Shown piece after piece: positions 1 to 8,462 of a stretch of DNA of 34,989 nucleotides (its first letter is position 1; each line of letters begins with the position of its first letter). The notes beneath the pieces are model-generated. The model ran no database searches, had not been told where the DNA came from, and worked only from the letters and a program-made list of their open reading frames with translations. The stretch lies in assembly GCA_903902345.1 (NCBI GenBank), contig CAIUUR010000017.1, forward strand, positions 1 through 34,989, in the 5' to 3' direction. Origin of the DNA: an uncultured Geobacteraceae bacterium. GTDB taxonomy: Bacteria; Desulfobacterota; Desulfuromonadia; Geobacterales; CAIOGM01. A program made the position numbers and the translations under genes.

Positions 1-140
1 GACAGTCGCATTCAGACGTGAACCCTCCCGTGAGGACCCTCTATCAGCTACGGTCCATGGTTCGTGCGTCAGCAATGCTGTATGCTAACGACACTTGAAC
101 CTTGTGCCAAGGTGCGCTAGAATGGCTGTCTGCGAAACTC
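1..140 (+). ncRNA. ssrS: probable 6S RNA (SsrS), 5' part cut by window edge
   Basis: No ORF here. ACGACAC...ACCTTG-TGCC-AAGGT...GGCTGTCTGCG resembles the 3' half of E. coli 6S RNA (ACGACACATTCACCTTGAACCAAGGGTTCAAGG...CAGCCTGCGG), including the small CCTTG/CAAGG hairpin. Window bases 1-13 (gacagtcgcattc) can pair with 121-131 (gaatggctgtc), consistent with a rod-like closing stem. Recognised from memory; no covariance model was run. Confidence 0.5.
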
Positions 141-171
141 AACGATTACCTATTTTCGGGGGAGACATCTG

Positions 172-669
172 ATGGCGCCGATTTTACGTACTGTCTTGCT
201 GGTTACCACTCTTTTCATCGTATCCGCCGCAACTGCGGCGTGGGGCGCCGATACCCTCAACCTGGATAAGGCTCTCAAGATCGGCAACGGCAAGAGTACG
301 ATCATCGAATTCACCGACCCGGACTGCCCGTACTGTCGCAAGGCGTACCAGTATTTCCTGACTCGCTCCGACGTCACCCTCTACGTCTTCTTCAATCCTC
401 TTTCCAGCCATCTGAACGCCAAGCAGAAGGCCCAGTATATCCTCTCTGCGGATGACAAGGAACGGGCCTATGCCGAGGTCATGTCCGGTGTCTTCGACCT
501 GGCCCCCCCCACGGCGATAACCGAAAAGGGGAAGAAGCTCCTGGAGGAGCAGATTGTCATCGCCCAGAAAAGCGGTATTGTCGAGGTGCCGGTGTTCATA
601 ATCTACGGGCGGATCATCAAAGGGTTCGAGCGTGGTAAACTGGAGGCGGTGCTGCCGCCGGTTCATTGA
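172..669 (+). CDS. secreted DsbC/DsbG-like thioredoxin-fold protein (CPYC active site)
   Basis: N-terminal signal peptide; FTDPDCPYCRKAYQYF active-site context; cis-Pro-like VPVFIIYGRIIKGF near the C-terminus; RBS ggggga upstream. Confidence 0.85.
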   Translation: MAPILRTVLLVTTLFIVSAATAAWGADTLNLDKALKIGNGKSTIIEFTDPDCPYCRKAYQYFLTRSDVTLYVFFNPLSSHLNAKQKAQYILSADDKERAYAEVMSGVFDLAPPTAITEKGKKLLEEQIVIAQKSGIVEVPVFIIYGRIIKGFERGKLEAVLPPVH

Positions 670-681
670 GAGATTCCCTGC

Positions 682-1119
682 ATGGAGCGTGATGAGGTTC
701 GGGTCGTGGAGACCAACATCGATGACATGAACCCCGAACTCCTGGGGTTTCTCATGGAGCGACTCCTGGACGAAGGGGCGTTGGATGTGGCTTTTTCTCC
801 CCTACAGATGAAGAAAAACCGGCCGGCAGTCAAACTCACCGTCATTACCATTCCCTCCCTCCTGGATCATCTTTGTCGGATCATCCTCCTGGAATCCACC
901 GCAATCGGTGTTCGGCATTATCCGGCCGAGAGGTTGACGCTGGCGCGGCATATGGAGCGCCGGGAGACATCCCTGGGCCGGATCCGGGTAAAGGTTCTCA
1001 GCGAGGATGGGGTCGTGGTGAGGGTTGCCCCGGAGTTCGAGGAGTGTCGGCGATTGGCGCTGGAGAGCGGTCTGTCGCTGGCTGAGGTCTACCGGATCGT
1101 CCAACGGGAAACGACATGA
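682..1119 (+). CDS. LarC C-terminal (LarC2-like, DUF111) domain protein, stand-alone
   Basis: VVETNIDDMNPELLGFLMERLLDEGALDVAFSPLQMKKNRPAVKLTV...VRVAPEFEECRRLALESGLSLAEVYR matches the C-terminal part of nickel-pincer cofactor protein LarC. Only 145 aa; no N-terminal LarC1 region in the window. Confidence 0.8.
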   Translation: MERDEVRVVETNIDDMNPELLGFLMERLLDEGALDVAFSPLQMKKNRPAVKLTVITIPSLLDHLCRIILLESTAIGVRHYPAERLTLARHMERRETSLGRIRVKVLSEDGVVVRVAPEFEECRRLALESGLSLAEVYRIVQRETT

Positions 1120-2354
1120 AGATTTCGACACTTTCCATCGGTGACGAGCTCCTCTTCGGCGAAGTGGTGGACACCAACGCTTCCCGGATCGCCGCCAGGC
1201 TCTACGACGAGGGGATCAAGGTGCAGCGACACCTGCTGGTGGGGGACGACCTCTTCGCTATTATCGATACTCTTCACTATCTGGCAGAAGGGAGTGATGT
1301 TCTCATCGTTACCGGCGGTCTCGGACCCACCGGTGACGATCTGACGGCGGAGGCCGCCGCCGCGGCAACGGGACAATCCCTGGTTCTCAATGAAGAGGCC
1401 CTTGCCCGGATGGTGGAGTGCGTGGGGAGGGAGGGGGGGGAGTTCATGGCCGCCAGCCGGCGGCAGGCGCTTCTTCCTGCTGTCTGCACCCTCATCGTCA
1501 ACCCCACCGGCACCGCCTCCGGTTTTATTGTTACCAGGAACCGGTGCCACCTCATCTTTCTTCCCGGTGTCCCTTCCGAGATGATCCGGATGCTGGATGA
1601 GACGGTGCTCCCTTTCATTGGTGAGCGACTGGTTAAGAAGGTGGCCATCCGGACAAAGGTTTTCACCCTCCTGGGTATCGCCGAGGCGGAGATGGACCGA
1701 ATCATGGCGGATCTTCCCGATCCGGCCGCCGGGCTGTCCGTGGCGTATCGTGTCAGGTTTCCCACCATTGACCTGAAGTTGCGGGGTGAGGGTGATAGCG
1801 AAGCTGCGGTGGCGGCTCTGCTTGGTGGGGGAACGGCGACGGTGAGGGCGCGTCTGGGGGAGTTCATCATTGCCGAGGATGGCGCCACCCTGGACGACGA
1901 GGTGGCGCGACTCCTCCGAGATACGGGGGTAACCGTCTCCCTCGCCGAGTCGTGTACCGGAGGTCTCATTGCCAAACGGCTTACCGACGTGGCGGGGAGT
2001 TCGGCCTATTTTCTGGAAGGTAACGTGGTCTACAGCAACGGGGCCAAGAGCCGGTTGTTGGGTGTTCCCCAGGAGACCCTCCGTGAGCATGGGGCGGTGA
2101 GCGCCGAAGTTGCGGTGGCCATGGCTCAGGGGGGACGGAGAGCCGCCGGAAGCACTGTAGCCCTGGCGGTGACCGGCGTCGCCGGTCCCGGCGCCTCGGA
2201 GGAGAAGCCCGCAGGGATGGTCTTCATCGCCCTGGCGGATGAGGAGGGGTGCCAGGTCAGGGAGTATAGTTTCAGGGGGGACCGGCGCCAGGTAAGGAGC
2301 CTTACGGCATATACCGCCCTGGATTGGCTCCGGCGGTATCTGATGACTCGGTAA
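1116..2354 (+). CDS. cinA: CinA-like protein (competence/damage-inducible, NMN amidohydrolase domain)
   Basis: STLSIGDELLFGEVVDTNASRIAARLYDEGI, VTGGLGPTGDDLTAEA, C-terminal SLAESCTGGLIAKRLTDVAGSSAYFLEGNVVYSNGAK...VTGVAGPGG-like motif. 4-bp overlap with upstream larC-like gene. Confidence 0.95.
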   Translation: MKISTLSIGDELLFGEVVDTNASRIAARLYDEGIKVQRHLLVGDDLFAIIDTLHYLAEGSDVLIVTGGLGPTGDDLTAEAAAAATGQSLVLNEEALARMVECVGREGGEFMAASRRQALLPAVCTLIVNPTGTASGFIVTRNRCHLIFLPGVPSEMIRMLDETVLPFIGERLVKKVAIRTKVFTLLGIAEAEMDRIMADLPDPAAGLSVAYRVRFPTIDLKLRGEGDSEAAVAALLGGGTATVRARLGEFIIAEDGATLDDEVARLLRDTGVTVSLAESCTGGLIAKRLTDVAGSSAYFLEGNVVYSNGAKSRLLGVPQETLREHGAVSAEVAVAMAQGGRRAAGSTVALAVTGVAGPGASEEKPAGMVFIALADEEGCQVREYSFRGDRRQVRSLTAYTALDWLRRYLMTR

Positions 2355-2359
2355 AAAGC

Positions 2360-2501
2360 AATTCGCCACGGAGACACGGAGAATAATCTCTCACTGTTTC
2401 AAATGGTTACACTGAGGTGAGTTCTAATGTTTTTGGGTTAAAACCAAAAAAATATTTTCTCAGTTGTTTCCTCCGTGTCTCCGTGCCTCCGTGGTTCAAT
2501 T
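2360..2501. repeat. imperfect inverted repeat of CCACGGAGACACGGAG type
   Basis: Left arm aattcgccacggagacacggag (ends 2381); right arm ctccgtgtctccgtgcctccgtggttcaatt (2471-2501); AT-rich centre; no supported ORF. Confidence 0.75.
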
Positions 2502-2569
2502 GCCTATTGCGGGCTGAAATGTTTTAAAACTCTCTTTTCTCTGTGACTCTGTGGTGAGAGTCCTCAGTT

Positions 2570-2968
2570 TTATTTTCCGATGGCCTTAAGGTCATCCAGG
2601 TTCTTCTTCCCCATATCCTTCACCTGGCCGGCATCACCCTTGGCCTTGTCGACTGCGTCCTTCCCCTTCTTGACCTTCTCGCTCTTCTTGGCGGCAGCAT
2701 CCTTTACGGTTCCTTCGACTTTGGCTTTCTTGGCGTCAAGCTTCTGCTGCTGTTCCGTGACCGCCTTGCCCGGCGTATCCTTGACTTCCTTCACCTTGTC
2801 GCCGACCTTGTTCTTTTTTTCCTTCAGTTGTTGATCCTTCTTCTGAACCGTATCAACTGCCGCGCTCTCCTTCTTGAGCAGGTCCATGGTGGGGTCAGCG
2901 GCGACGGCAGCCCCGGTAAAGGCGGCGGCGGTGAGGAGTGTTGCGATGACAGCTGTTGATTTTTTCAT
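2570..2968 (-). CDS. exported lysine-rich low-complexity (LEA/histone H1-like) protein
   Basis: Signal peptide MKKSTAVIATLLTAAAFTGAAVAA followed by a Lys/Ala/Asp-rich repetitive body (KEKKNKVGDKVKEVKDTPGKAV...). RBS ggagg before the start (aataatcctcc on +). Confidence 0.75.
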   Translation of the reverse strand: MKKSTAVIATLLTAAAFTGAAVAADPTMDLLKKESAAVDTVQKKDQQLKEKKNKVGDKVKEVKDTPGKAVTEQQQKLDAKKAKVEGTVKDAAAKKSEKVKKGKDAVDKAKGDAGQVKDMGKKNLDDLKAIGK

Positions 2969-3366
2969 AATAATCCTCCAGAAAGTGTAATGATGACGGG
3001 TATCCTAGCAAAAGCCCCGGCGGCACGCAATAATTCTAACACTATTTTAACGATATTGCGCCGCTTGGTTCTGTGTTGCGTCGGATTTTTCTGCTCGAAC
3101 ATGAACGATCCTCACAGGTAAGAGTCAAAAGCAACACACGGATTAAACTGGTCAGGACGAATAAAGGTAGTGCTCTGAGCGCGGTCCCCGAAGTTGGTCG
3201 AGGGGTAGTCGAAGGGCGAATCATTTTTGGTTTGACTAGGTCTATTAATATCAAGGTATTTCGCAACAAGGAAGGGACTCATATCCTCATGATTCATCCG
3301 TCGTACAAGGGAACCATCGACGGCAAGGATCTGACCCCTCAGCCTCTCCCACGGGGGCTGTTTCGA

Positions 3367-3990
3367 TCAGTTCATCCTGGCGAACTCCCTGAGGATGGCA
3401 AGCCCCTGATCCTGTGACTTTTCCGGATGAAACTGGGTAGCGACGATGTTGTCCTTCCAGATTGAGGAGCAAAATTCGATGCCGTGGGTGGTGGTGGTGG
3501 CGACGACACCTTCATCGTCGGGTTTCACGTAGTAGGAGTGGACGAAATAGACGTTGGTTCCTTCATCCAGCTCCCGAAGCGCCGCCGGACGGCGCTTGAA
3601 GGAAAGTTGGTTCCACCCCATGTGCGGCACCTTCAGCGCCTCTCCCCCCTCGACCATCCCTTCGGGGAACCGGAGCACCCTGCCGGGAATGATGTCCAGT
3701 CCCTTGTGACAGCCGAACTCCTCGCTCTGGGTGAGTAGAAGCTGGAGACCGAGACAGATTCCCAGAAACGGTCGTCCTTCCCGGATGACCCGGAGGATCG
3801 GTTCCACAAATCCTCCCGTCTCCAGGTTCCGGATGCAATCCCGAAAAGCACCCACGCCGGGGAGCACGATCCGCTCCGCTTCCAGTAGCACCTTCGGATC
3901 GGCGGTAACGACCGCCTCGTAGCCGACCTTCTCGAACCCCTTCTGAACGGAGCGAAGGTTACCCATACCGTAGTCGATGATGGCAATCAT
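3367..3990 (-). CDS. hisH: imidazole glycerol phosphate synthase, glutaminase subunit HisH
   Basis: [39 protein letters not shown] nucleophile elbow, [14 protein letters not shown]. Confidence 0.97.
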   Translation of the reverse strand: MIAIIDYGMGNLRSVQKGFEKVGYEAVVTADPKVLLEAERIVLPGVGAFRDCIRNLETGGFVEPILRVIREGRPFLGICLGLQLLLTQSEEFGCHKGLDIIPGRVLRFPEGMVEGGEALKVPHMGWNQLSFKRRPAALRELDEGTNVYFVHSYYVKPDDEGVVATTTTHGIEFCSSIWKDNIVATQFHPEKSQDQGLAILREFARMN

Positions 3991-4574
3991 AGCATCCCTT
4001 TCGTGGACATGACCCCCTGGATGCGGGGGTCGAGAGATGTCGCTAGGTCCAGCGCCCGGGCGGTGGCCTTGAAGCAGGCCTCGATGATGTGGTGAACATT
4101 GTCGCCGTACCTGATATTCAGGTGGACGTTGGCCCCGCAGTTGTTGGTAAATGCCTGAAAAAACTCTTTTACCAGCTCCACGTCCAGATCCCCGATCTTC
4201 ACCTTGGGGAGTTCCACATGGTAGACGAGATACGGTCGCCCCGAAAGGTCCACGGTGACTTCGGCCAGGGTCTCATCCATGGGGACGACGGCGTGACCGT
4301 AGCGCTTGATCCCCTTCTTATCCCCTACCGCCTGTTTGAAGGCGTCGCCCAGGACGATGCCGATATCCTCCACCGTATGGTGGTAATCGATATCGATGTC
4401 CCCTCGGGCCTCCACCACTAGGTTGAAGAGGCCGTGGCGGGCGAAGAGATCCAGCATATGGTCGAGAAAGGGGACCGAGGTGCAGATCTTCGCCTCTCCC
4501 GTGCCGTCCAGTTCCAGGGTCAAGCGTACCTGGGTCTCCCGGGTGATCCGTTCTATGGTTGCGCTGCGGGACAT
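3987..4574 (-). CDS. hisB: imidazoleglycerol-phosphate dehydratase HisB
   Basis: [46 protein letters not shown]. Overlaps hisH by 4 bp. Confidence 0.97.
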   Translation of the reverse strand: MSRSATIERITRETQVRLTLELDGTGEAKICTSVPFLDHMLDLFARHGLFNLVVEARGDIDIDYHHTVEDIGIVLGDAFKQAVGDKKGIKRYGHAVVPMDETLAEVTVDLSGRPYLVYHVELPKVKIGDLDVELVKEFFQAFTNNCGANVHLNIRYGDNVHHIIEACFKATARALDLATSLDPRIQGVMSTKGML

Positions 4575-4589
4575 GATGAGCTCCTTGCT

Positions 4590-5888
4590 TCAGATGGAAT
4601 CCTTTAACCTTACGCTCACCGATTTGCCGTGGGCCTGAAGCCCCTCCAGTTCGGCAATCCGGACGATATGGCTCCCCAGACGGTTCAAGCCGGCTTCCGA
4701 GAACCAGACGATGGAGGTTTTTTTGACGAAGTCGTCCACGGAGAGCGGGGAGAAGAAACGGGCCGTCCCCCCCGTGGGGAGGGTATGGTTGGGGCCTGCC
4801 AGGTAATCGCCGGCCGCTTCCGGGGTGAAATGCCCCAGGAAGATGGCTCCCGAGTTGGTGATCCTGGGCATGACCGCGAAGGGATCGGCCACGGCCAGTT
4901 CCAGATGTTCCGGGGCGATCCGGTTGGAGAAGGCGATGGCCTCGTCCAGGGTTCCTGCCACGATGATGGCGCCGTAGCTACCCCATGATTTGCGGGCGAT
5001 AGCTTCCCGCGTCAGCTCTCTCAGTTGGCGCTCCACCTCAGCCGCTACCTCCTGACCGAACTCCCGGTGGGTGGTGATGAGGATGGATGAGGCCAGTTCG
5101 TCATGTTCCGCCTGGGAGAGGAGGTCGGCGGCGATATGGGCCGGATTTCCGCTCCCGTCGTTGATGACGAGGATCTCGCTGGGGCCGGCGATCATGTCGA
5201 TCCCCACCTGGCCGAAGACCAGCTTCTTGGCGGTGGCCACGTAGATGTTGCCGGGGCCGGTGATCTTGTCCACCTTGGGGACCGTGGCCGTGCCATAGGC
5301 CAGGGCCGCCACCGCCTGGGCCCCTCCCAGACGGAAGATCCGGTGCACGCCGGACAGCCGCGCCGCCACCAGTACGTGGGGATTGATCTCGCCATCGGGG
5401 GTGGGGGCCACCATGATGATCTCGCCCACTCCGGCAACCTTGGCGGGAACGGCGTTCATGATGACGCTGGAAGGGTAGCTCGCCTTGCCGCCGGGGACGT
5501 AGATTCCCACCCGGGCCAGGGGGGTCACCTTCTGTCCCAGGAGAATATCCTCTTCTTCGGTGGAGAGCCAGCTCTGCTGTTTCTGTTTCTCGTGAAAGCG
5601 GTTCACCCGCTCCACGGCCAGTTGCAGGGAGGCGATCTCCTCCGGGGAGACCCGGGCGAAGGCGGTGTCGATCTCCTCGCTTGTTACCTCAAGTTCCGCC
5701 ACGGAGGTCGCATTCAGCCGGTCGAAGCGGTTGGTGTACTCCAGAACCGCTCCGTCGCCCCGCCGGCGTACGTCGGCGATGATATCCCGGACGACCTGCT
5801 CCACCTGGTGGGAGGACTCTTCCCCCCGGGAAAGGATGGCTGCGAACTTTTGATCAAAATCGGTATCGGTCATGTCAAGAAACTGCAT
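4590..5888 (-). CDS. hisD: histidinol dehydrogenase HisD
   Basis: VPGGKASYPSSVIMNAVPAKVAGV, KITGPGNIYVATAKKLVFG, MIAGPSEILVI, GPNHTLPTGGTARF. Confidence 0.97.
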   Translation of the reverse strand: MQFLDMTDTDFDQKFAAILSRGEESSHQVEQVVRDIIADVRRRGDGAVLEYTNRFDRLNATSVAELEVTSEEIDTAFARVSPEEIASLQLAVERVNRFHEKQKQQSWLSTEEEDILLGQKVTPLARVGIYVPGGKASYPSSVIMNAVPAKVAGVGEIIMVAPTPDGEINPHVLVAARLSGVHRIFRLGGAQAVAALAYGTATVPKVDKITGPGNIYVATAKKLVFGQVGIDMIAGPSEILVINDGSGNPAHIAADLLSQAEHDELASSILITTHREFGQEVAAEVERQLRELTREAIARKSWGSYGAIIVAGTLDEAIAFSNRIAPEHLELAVADPFAVMPRITNSGAIFLGHFTPEAAGDYLAGPNHTLPTGGTARFFSPLSVDDFVKKTSIVWFSEAGLNRLGSHIVRIAELEGLQAHGKSVSVRLKDSI

Positions 5889-5909
5889 GATAGTATCCTT
5901 CGATGTAAT

Positions 5910-6125
5910 CTATGCTGCTAATTTTCTGATATTATCAAGTTCATGCTCAAATGTCATGAGCATGTTTTGCATTGCATTGACCTCATGCTCCTCAAAAAAC
6001 CGTTCGCCGCACCGTTCACAGACCAGTGCCGGGATGTCCTGGAGGAAGAGGTGATACCCCTTTCTGTCGACCGTATAGGCAACGGACTTTCGTTCCATTT
6101 CACCTGTACACTTGAGGCATTTCAT
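5910..6125 (-). CDS. YgiT-type (MqsA N-terminal-like) zinc-finger protein, putative antitoxin
   Basis: MKCLKCTGEMERKSVAYTVDRKGYHLFLQDIPALVCERCGERFFEEHEV: two CxxC pairs in YgiT-type spacing. Start set at the internal Met (6125), giving an ATGA overlap with the upstream gene stop. Confidence 0.85.
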   Translation of the reverse strand: MKCLKCTGEMERKSVAYTVDRKGYHLFLQDIPALVCERCGERFFEEHEVNAMQNMLMTFEHELDNIRKLAA

Positions 6126-6442
6126 GACCTTCTCCTTGTTCGATAATTTGGGTCCCACTTCCGGAGAGAGGGAGTGTACGTGGTAATTATCGCAAGATAC
6201 TCTGTCTTTGGGGAGCAAACCAGATGAATTGGTCGGTTGTCTCCGTAGCCAAGAATCAGAACGCTTTGGCCCCTGGCATCCTCTTGGTATTCTTCAATAA
6301 TTTCCCCTTCGAAGATAACGCAGCGAACTTCCTCAGTTGTGATCGCTTGATCCTCTGCAAGCATTTCATCAACGGCATGCTGGCTGAAAATTATTTTCTG
6401 CGTGGCCGCTCTCCTTACCTGCAAGATCAAAGAGTCGCTCAC
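6122..6442 (-). CDS. DUF4258-family protein, putative toxin partner
   Basis: IIFSQHAVDEMLAEDQAITTEEVRCVIFEGEIIEEYQEDARGQSVLILGYGDNRPIHLVCSPKTEYLAIITTYTP matches the DUF4258 pattern. GTG start overlapping the hisG TGA (GTGA). Confidence 0.85.
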   Translation of the reverse strand: MSDSLILQVRRAATQKIIFSQHAVDEMLAEDQAITTEEVRCVIFEGEIIEEYQEDARGQSVLILGYGDNRPIHLVCSPKTEYLAIITTYTPSLRKWDPNYRTRRRS

Positions 6443-7077
6443 AACTCTTTCTCCAACCCCCGGATGATTTCCGTGATCCGCTGGTGCCGGGTCTTGAGGC
6501 TGGCGCGGTTGACGATGAGACGGGTGGTGATGTGGGCGATGGTCTCCACTTCCACCAGGCCGTTCTGCTTCAGGGTCTCTCCGGTGGAGACCAGATCCAC
6601 GATCCGCTCGGAGAGCCCCACCAGCGGCGCCAGTTCGATGGAGCCGTAGAGCTTGATGAGCTCCACCTGTATCCCTTTGGCGGCGAAATATTTCTCGGTG
6701 ATGTGGGGGTACTTGGTGGCGATCCGGATATTGGACCAGCGGGAGGGATCGTCGCCACGGGCCAGACCCACCGGTTCGGCCACCATGAGGCGGCAGTAGC
6801 CGAACTTCAGATCCAGCGGTTCATAGAGTTCCTTCTCCTGCTCCAGGAGGGTGTCTTTTCCCACGATCCCCAGATCGGCGCAGCCGTACTCCACATAGGT
6901 GGGGACATCGGTGGCCCGGACGATCATGTAGCGCATCTTCTGCTCGCTGTTCTCAAAGACCAGTTTGCGGGTGTCAGAGAGGAGCTCGGAACAGTCTATG
7001 CCGATCTTGGCGAAGAGAGCCACGGATTCCTGAAGGATCCGCCCTTTGGGAATGGCGATGGTGATAAAATCGTTCAT
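6439..7077 (-). CDS. hisG: ATP phosphoribosyltransferase HisG (short form)
   Basis: [71 protein letters not shown]. 212 aa, short form. Confidence 0.96.
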   Translation of the reverse strand: MNDFITIAIPKGRILQESVALFAKIGIDCSELLSDTRKLVFENSEQKMRYMIVRATDVPTYVEYGCADLGIVGKDTLLEQEKELYEPLDLKFGYCRLMVAEPVGLARGDDPSRWSNIRIATKYPHITEKYFAAKGIQVELIKLYGSIELAPLVGLSERIVDLVSTGETLKQNGLVEVETIAHITTRLIVNRASLKTRHQRITEIIRGLEKEL

Positions 7078-8327
7078 GCTTTTACTCTCTGTATGTCCGC
7101 GCCCAAGGCAGCAAGTTTTCGTTCGATGGTCTCGTACCCCCGGTCCAGGTGGTAGATGCGGGAGATCTCGGTGACGTTGTCCGCCGCCAGGGCGGCAATG
7201 ATGAGGGAGGCGGAGGCCCGGAGATCAGTGGCCATGACCGGCGCTCCGGAGAGTTTCTTGATCCCCTTCACTGTGGCGCTCTTTCCGTCCACCGTGATAT
7301 CCGCGCCGAAGCGCATCAGCTCCGAGACGTGCATGAATCGGTTTTCGAAGATGTTTTCCGTGATGACGCTGGCGCCGTCGGCCACGGTCATGAGCGCCAT
7401 GAACTGGGCCTGGATGTCGGTGGGGAAGCCGGGATAGGGGCGGGTCTTGATATTGACGCTTTTGATGCGGCGCGGTCCCTTGACCCGGACTACTCCCTCC
7501 TTGTTGACCACATCCACCCCGGCGTCTTGGAGCTTGAAGGTCAGGGCGTCCAGGTGTTCCAGCTGCATCCCATGGATCTTTATGTCGCCACCGGTGATGG
7601 CGGCGGCGATCATGAAGGTTCCCGCCTCGATCCGGTCAGGCATGACCCGGTGGCTGGTCGGGGTTAGTTCGCTCACCCCCATGATCCGGACAGTATCGGT
7701 GCCGGCCCCCTCGATCTTTGCTCCCATGGCCGTGAGCATGGCCGCCAGGTCGACGATCTCCGGTTCGCGGGCGGCATTCTCCAGTACCGTTTCCCCCTTG
7801 GCCGTGGCGGCTGTCATCATGAGGTGTTCGGTTCCTCCCACGGTGGCCACGTCGAAGTTGATCCGCGCCCCCTTGAGTTGCTTGGCTCTGGCCTCCACGT
7901 AACCGTGGGCCAGGTGGATCTCCGCCCCCAGCGCCTTGAGTCCCTTGAGGTGCTGGTCGATGGGTCGGGCGCCGATGGCGCAACCGCCGGGGAGGGAAAC
8001 CCGTGCGACGCCGAAGCGGGAGAGGAGCGGGCCGAGGACCAGCACCGAGGCGCGCATGGTTTTTACCAGATCGTAGGTTGCCTCATGGGTGGCTATTCCG
8101 GAGGTGTTTATCCGGACCACGTTGCCGTTGCCATCCACCTGAGCGCCCAGACTTTCCAGGAGCTTGATGGTGGTGTTGATGTCGGCCAGAAAGGGGACGT
8201 TGCTGATTTCATGAACCCCCGGCGCCAAGATGGTGGAGACGAAAATAGGGAGGGCGGCGTTCTTGGCCCCGCTGACGGTGACGTTTCCGGAGAGCTTGTT
8301 GCCCCCCTTTATGATCAGTTTATCCAA
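7074..8327 (-). CDS. murA: UDP-N-acetylglucosamine 1-carboxyvinyltransferase MurA
   Basis: [68 protein letters not shown]. 4-bp overlap with hisG. Confidence 0.97.
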   Translation of the reverse strand: MDKLIIKGGNKLSGNVTVSGAKNAALPIFVSTILAPGVHEISNVPFLADINTTIKLLESLGAQVDGNGNVVRINTSGIATHEATYDLVKTMRASVLVLGPLLSRFGVARVSLPGGCAIGARPIDQHLKGLKALGAEIHLAHGYVEARAKQLKGARINFDVATVGGTEHLMMTAATAKGETVLENAAREPEIVDLAAMLTAMGAKIEGAGTDTVRIMGVSELTPTSHRVMPDRIEAGTFMIAAAITGGDIKIHGMQLEHLDALTFKLQDAGVDVVNKEGVVRVKGPRRIKSVNIKTRPYPGFPTDIQAQFMALMTVADGASVITENIFENRFMHVSELMRFGADITVDGKSATVKGIKKLSGAPVMATDLRASASLIIAALAADNVTEISRIYHLDRGYETIERKLAALGADIQRVKA

Positions 8328-8354
8328 TGGAACTACCTCGGATTGTATTTTATT

Positions 8355-8462
8355 GTAGGGATACCCCTTAAGGATATCCTGGGTTATGACGGCAGCATGT
8401 TAATCCGGTCACGTGGTCGGGGATACCTGCCACGGCAGGGCGCCCGCAAGGGGGGCCCCTAC
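8355..8462. repeat. intercistronic repeat element bounded by GTAGGG...GCCCCTAC with internal hairpins
   Basis: gtaggg (8355) ... gcccctac (to 8462). Internal palindromes aggatatcct and cctgcc-ac-ggcagg, and a gggcgcccgcaaggggggcccctac end. Similar boundaries to copies at 11350 and 27534-27662. Confidence 0.55.

Noticed and set aside
1089-2369. 426-aa minus-strand ORF
   Set aside because: Mirror frame of cinA; no domain features.
3073-3417. 114-aa plus ORF ending DLTPQPLPRG...; also the 61-aa minus ORF at 3112-3297
   Set aside because: Translated from intergenic repeat-like sequence; the faint HicA-like look (RNKEGTHILMIHP) is too short and the ORF runs into hisH antisense.
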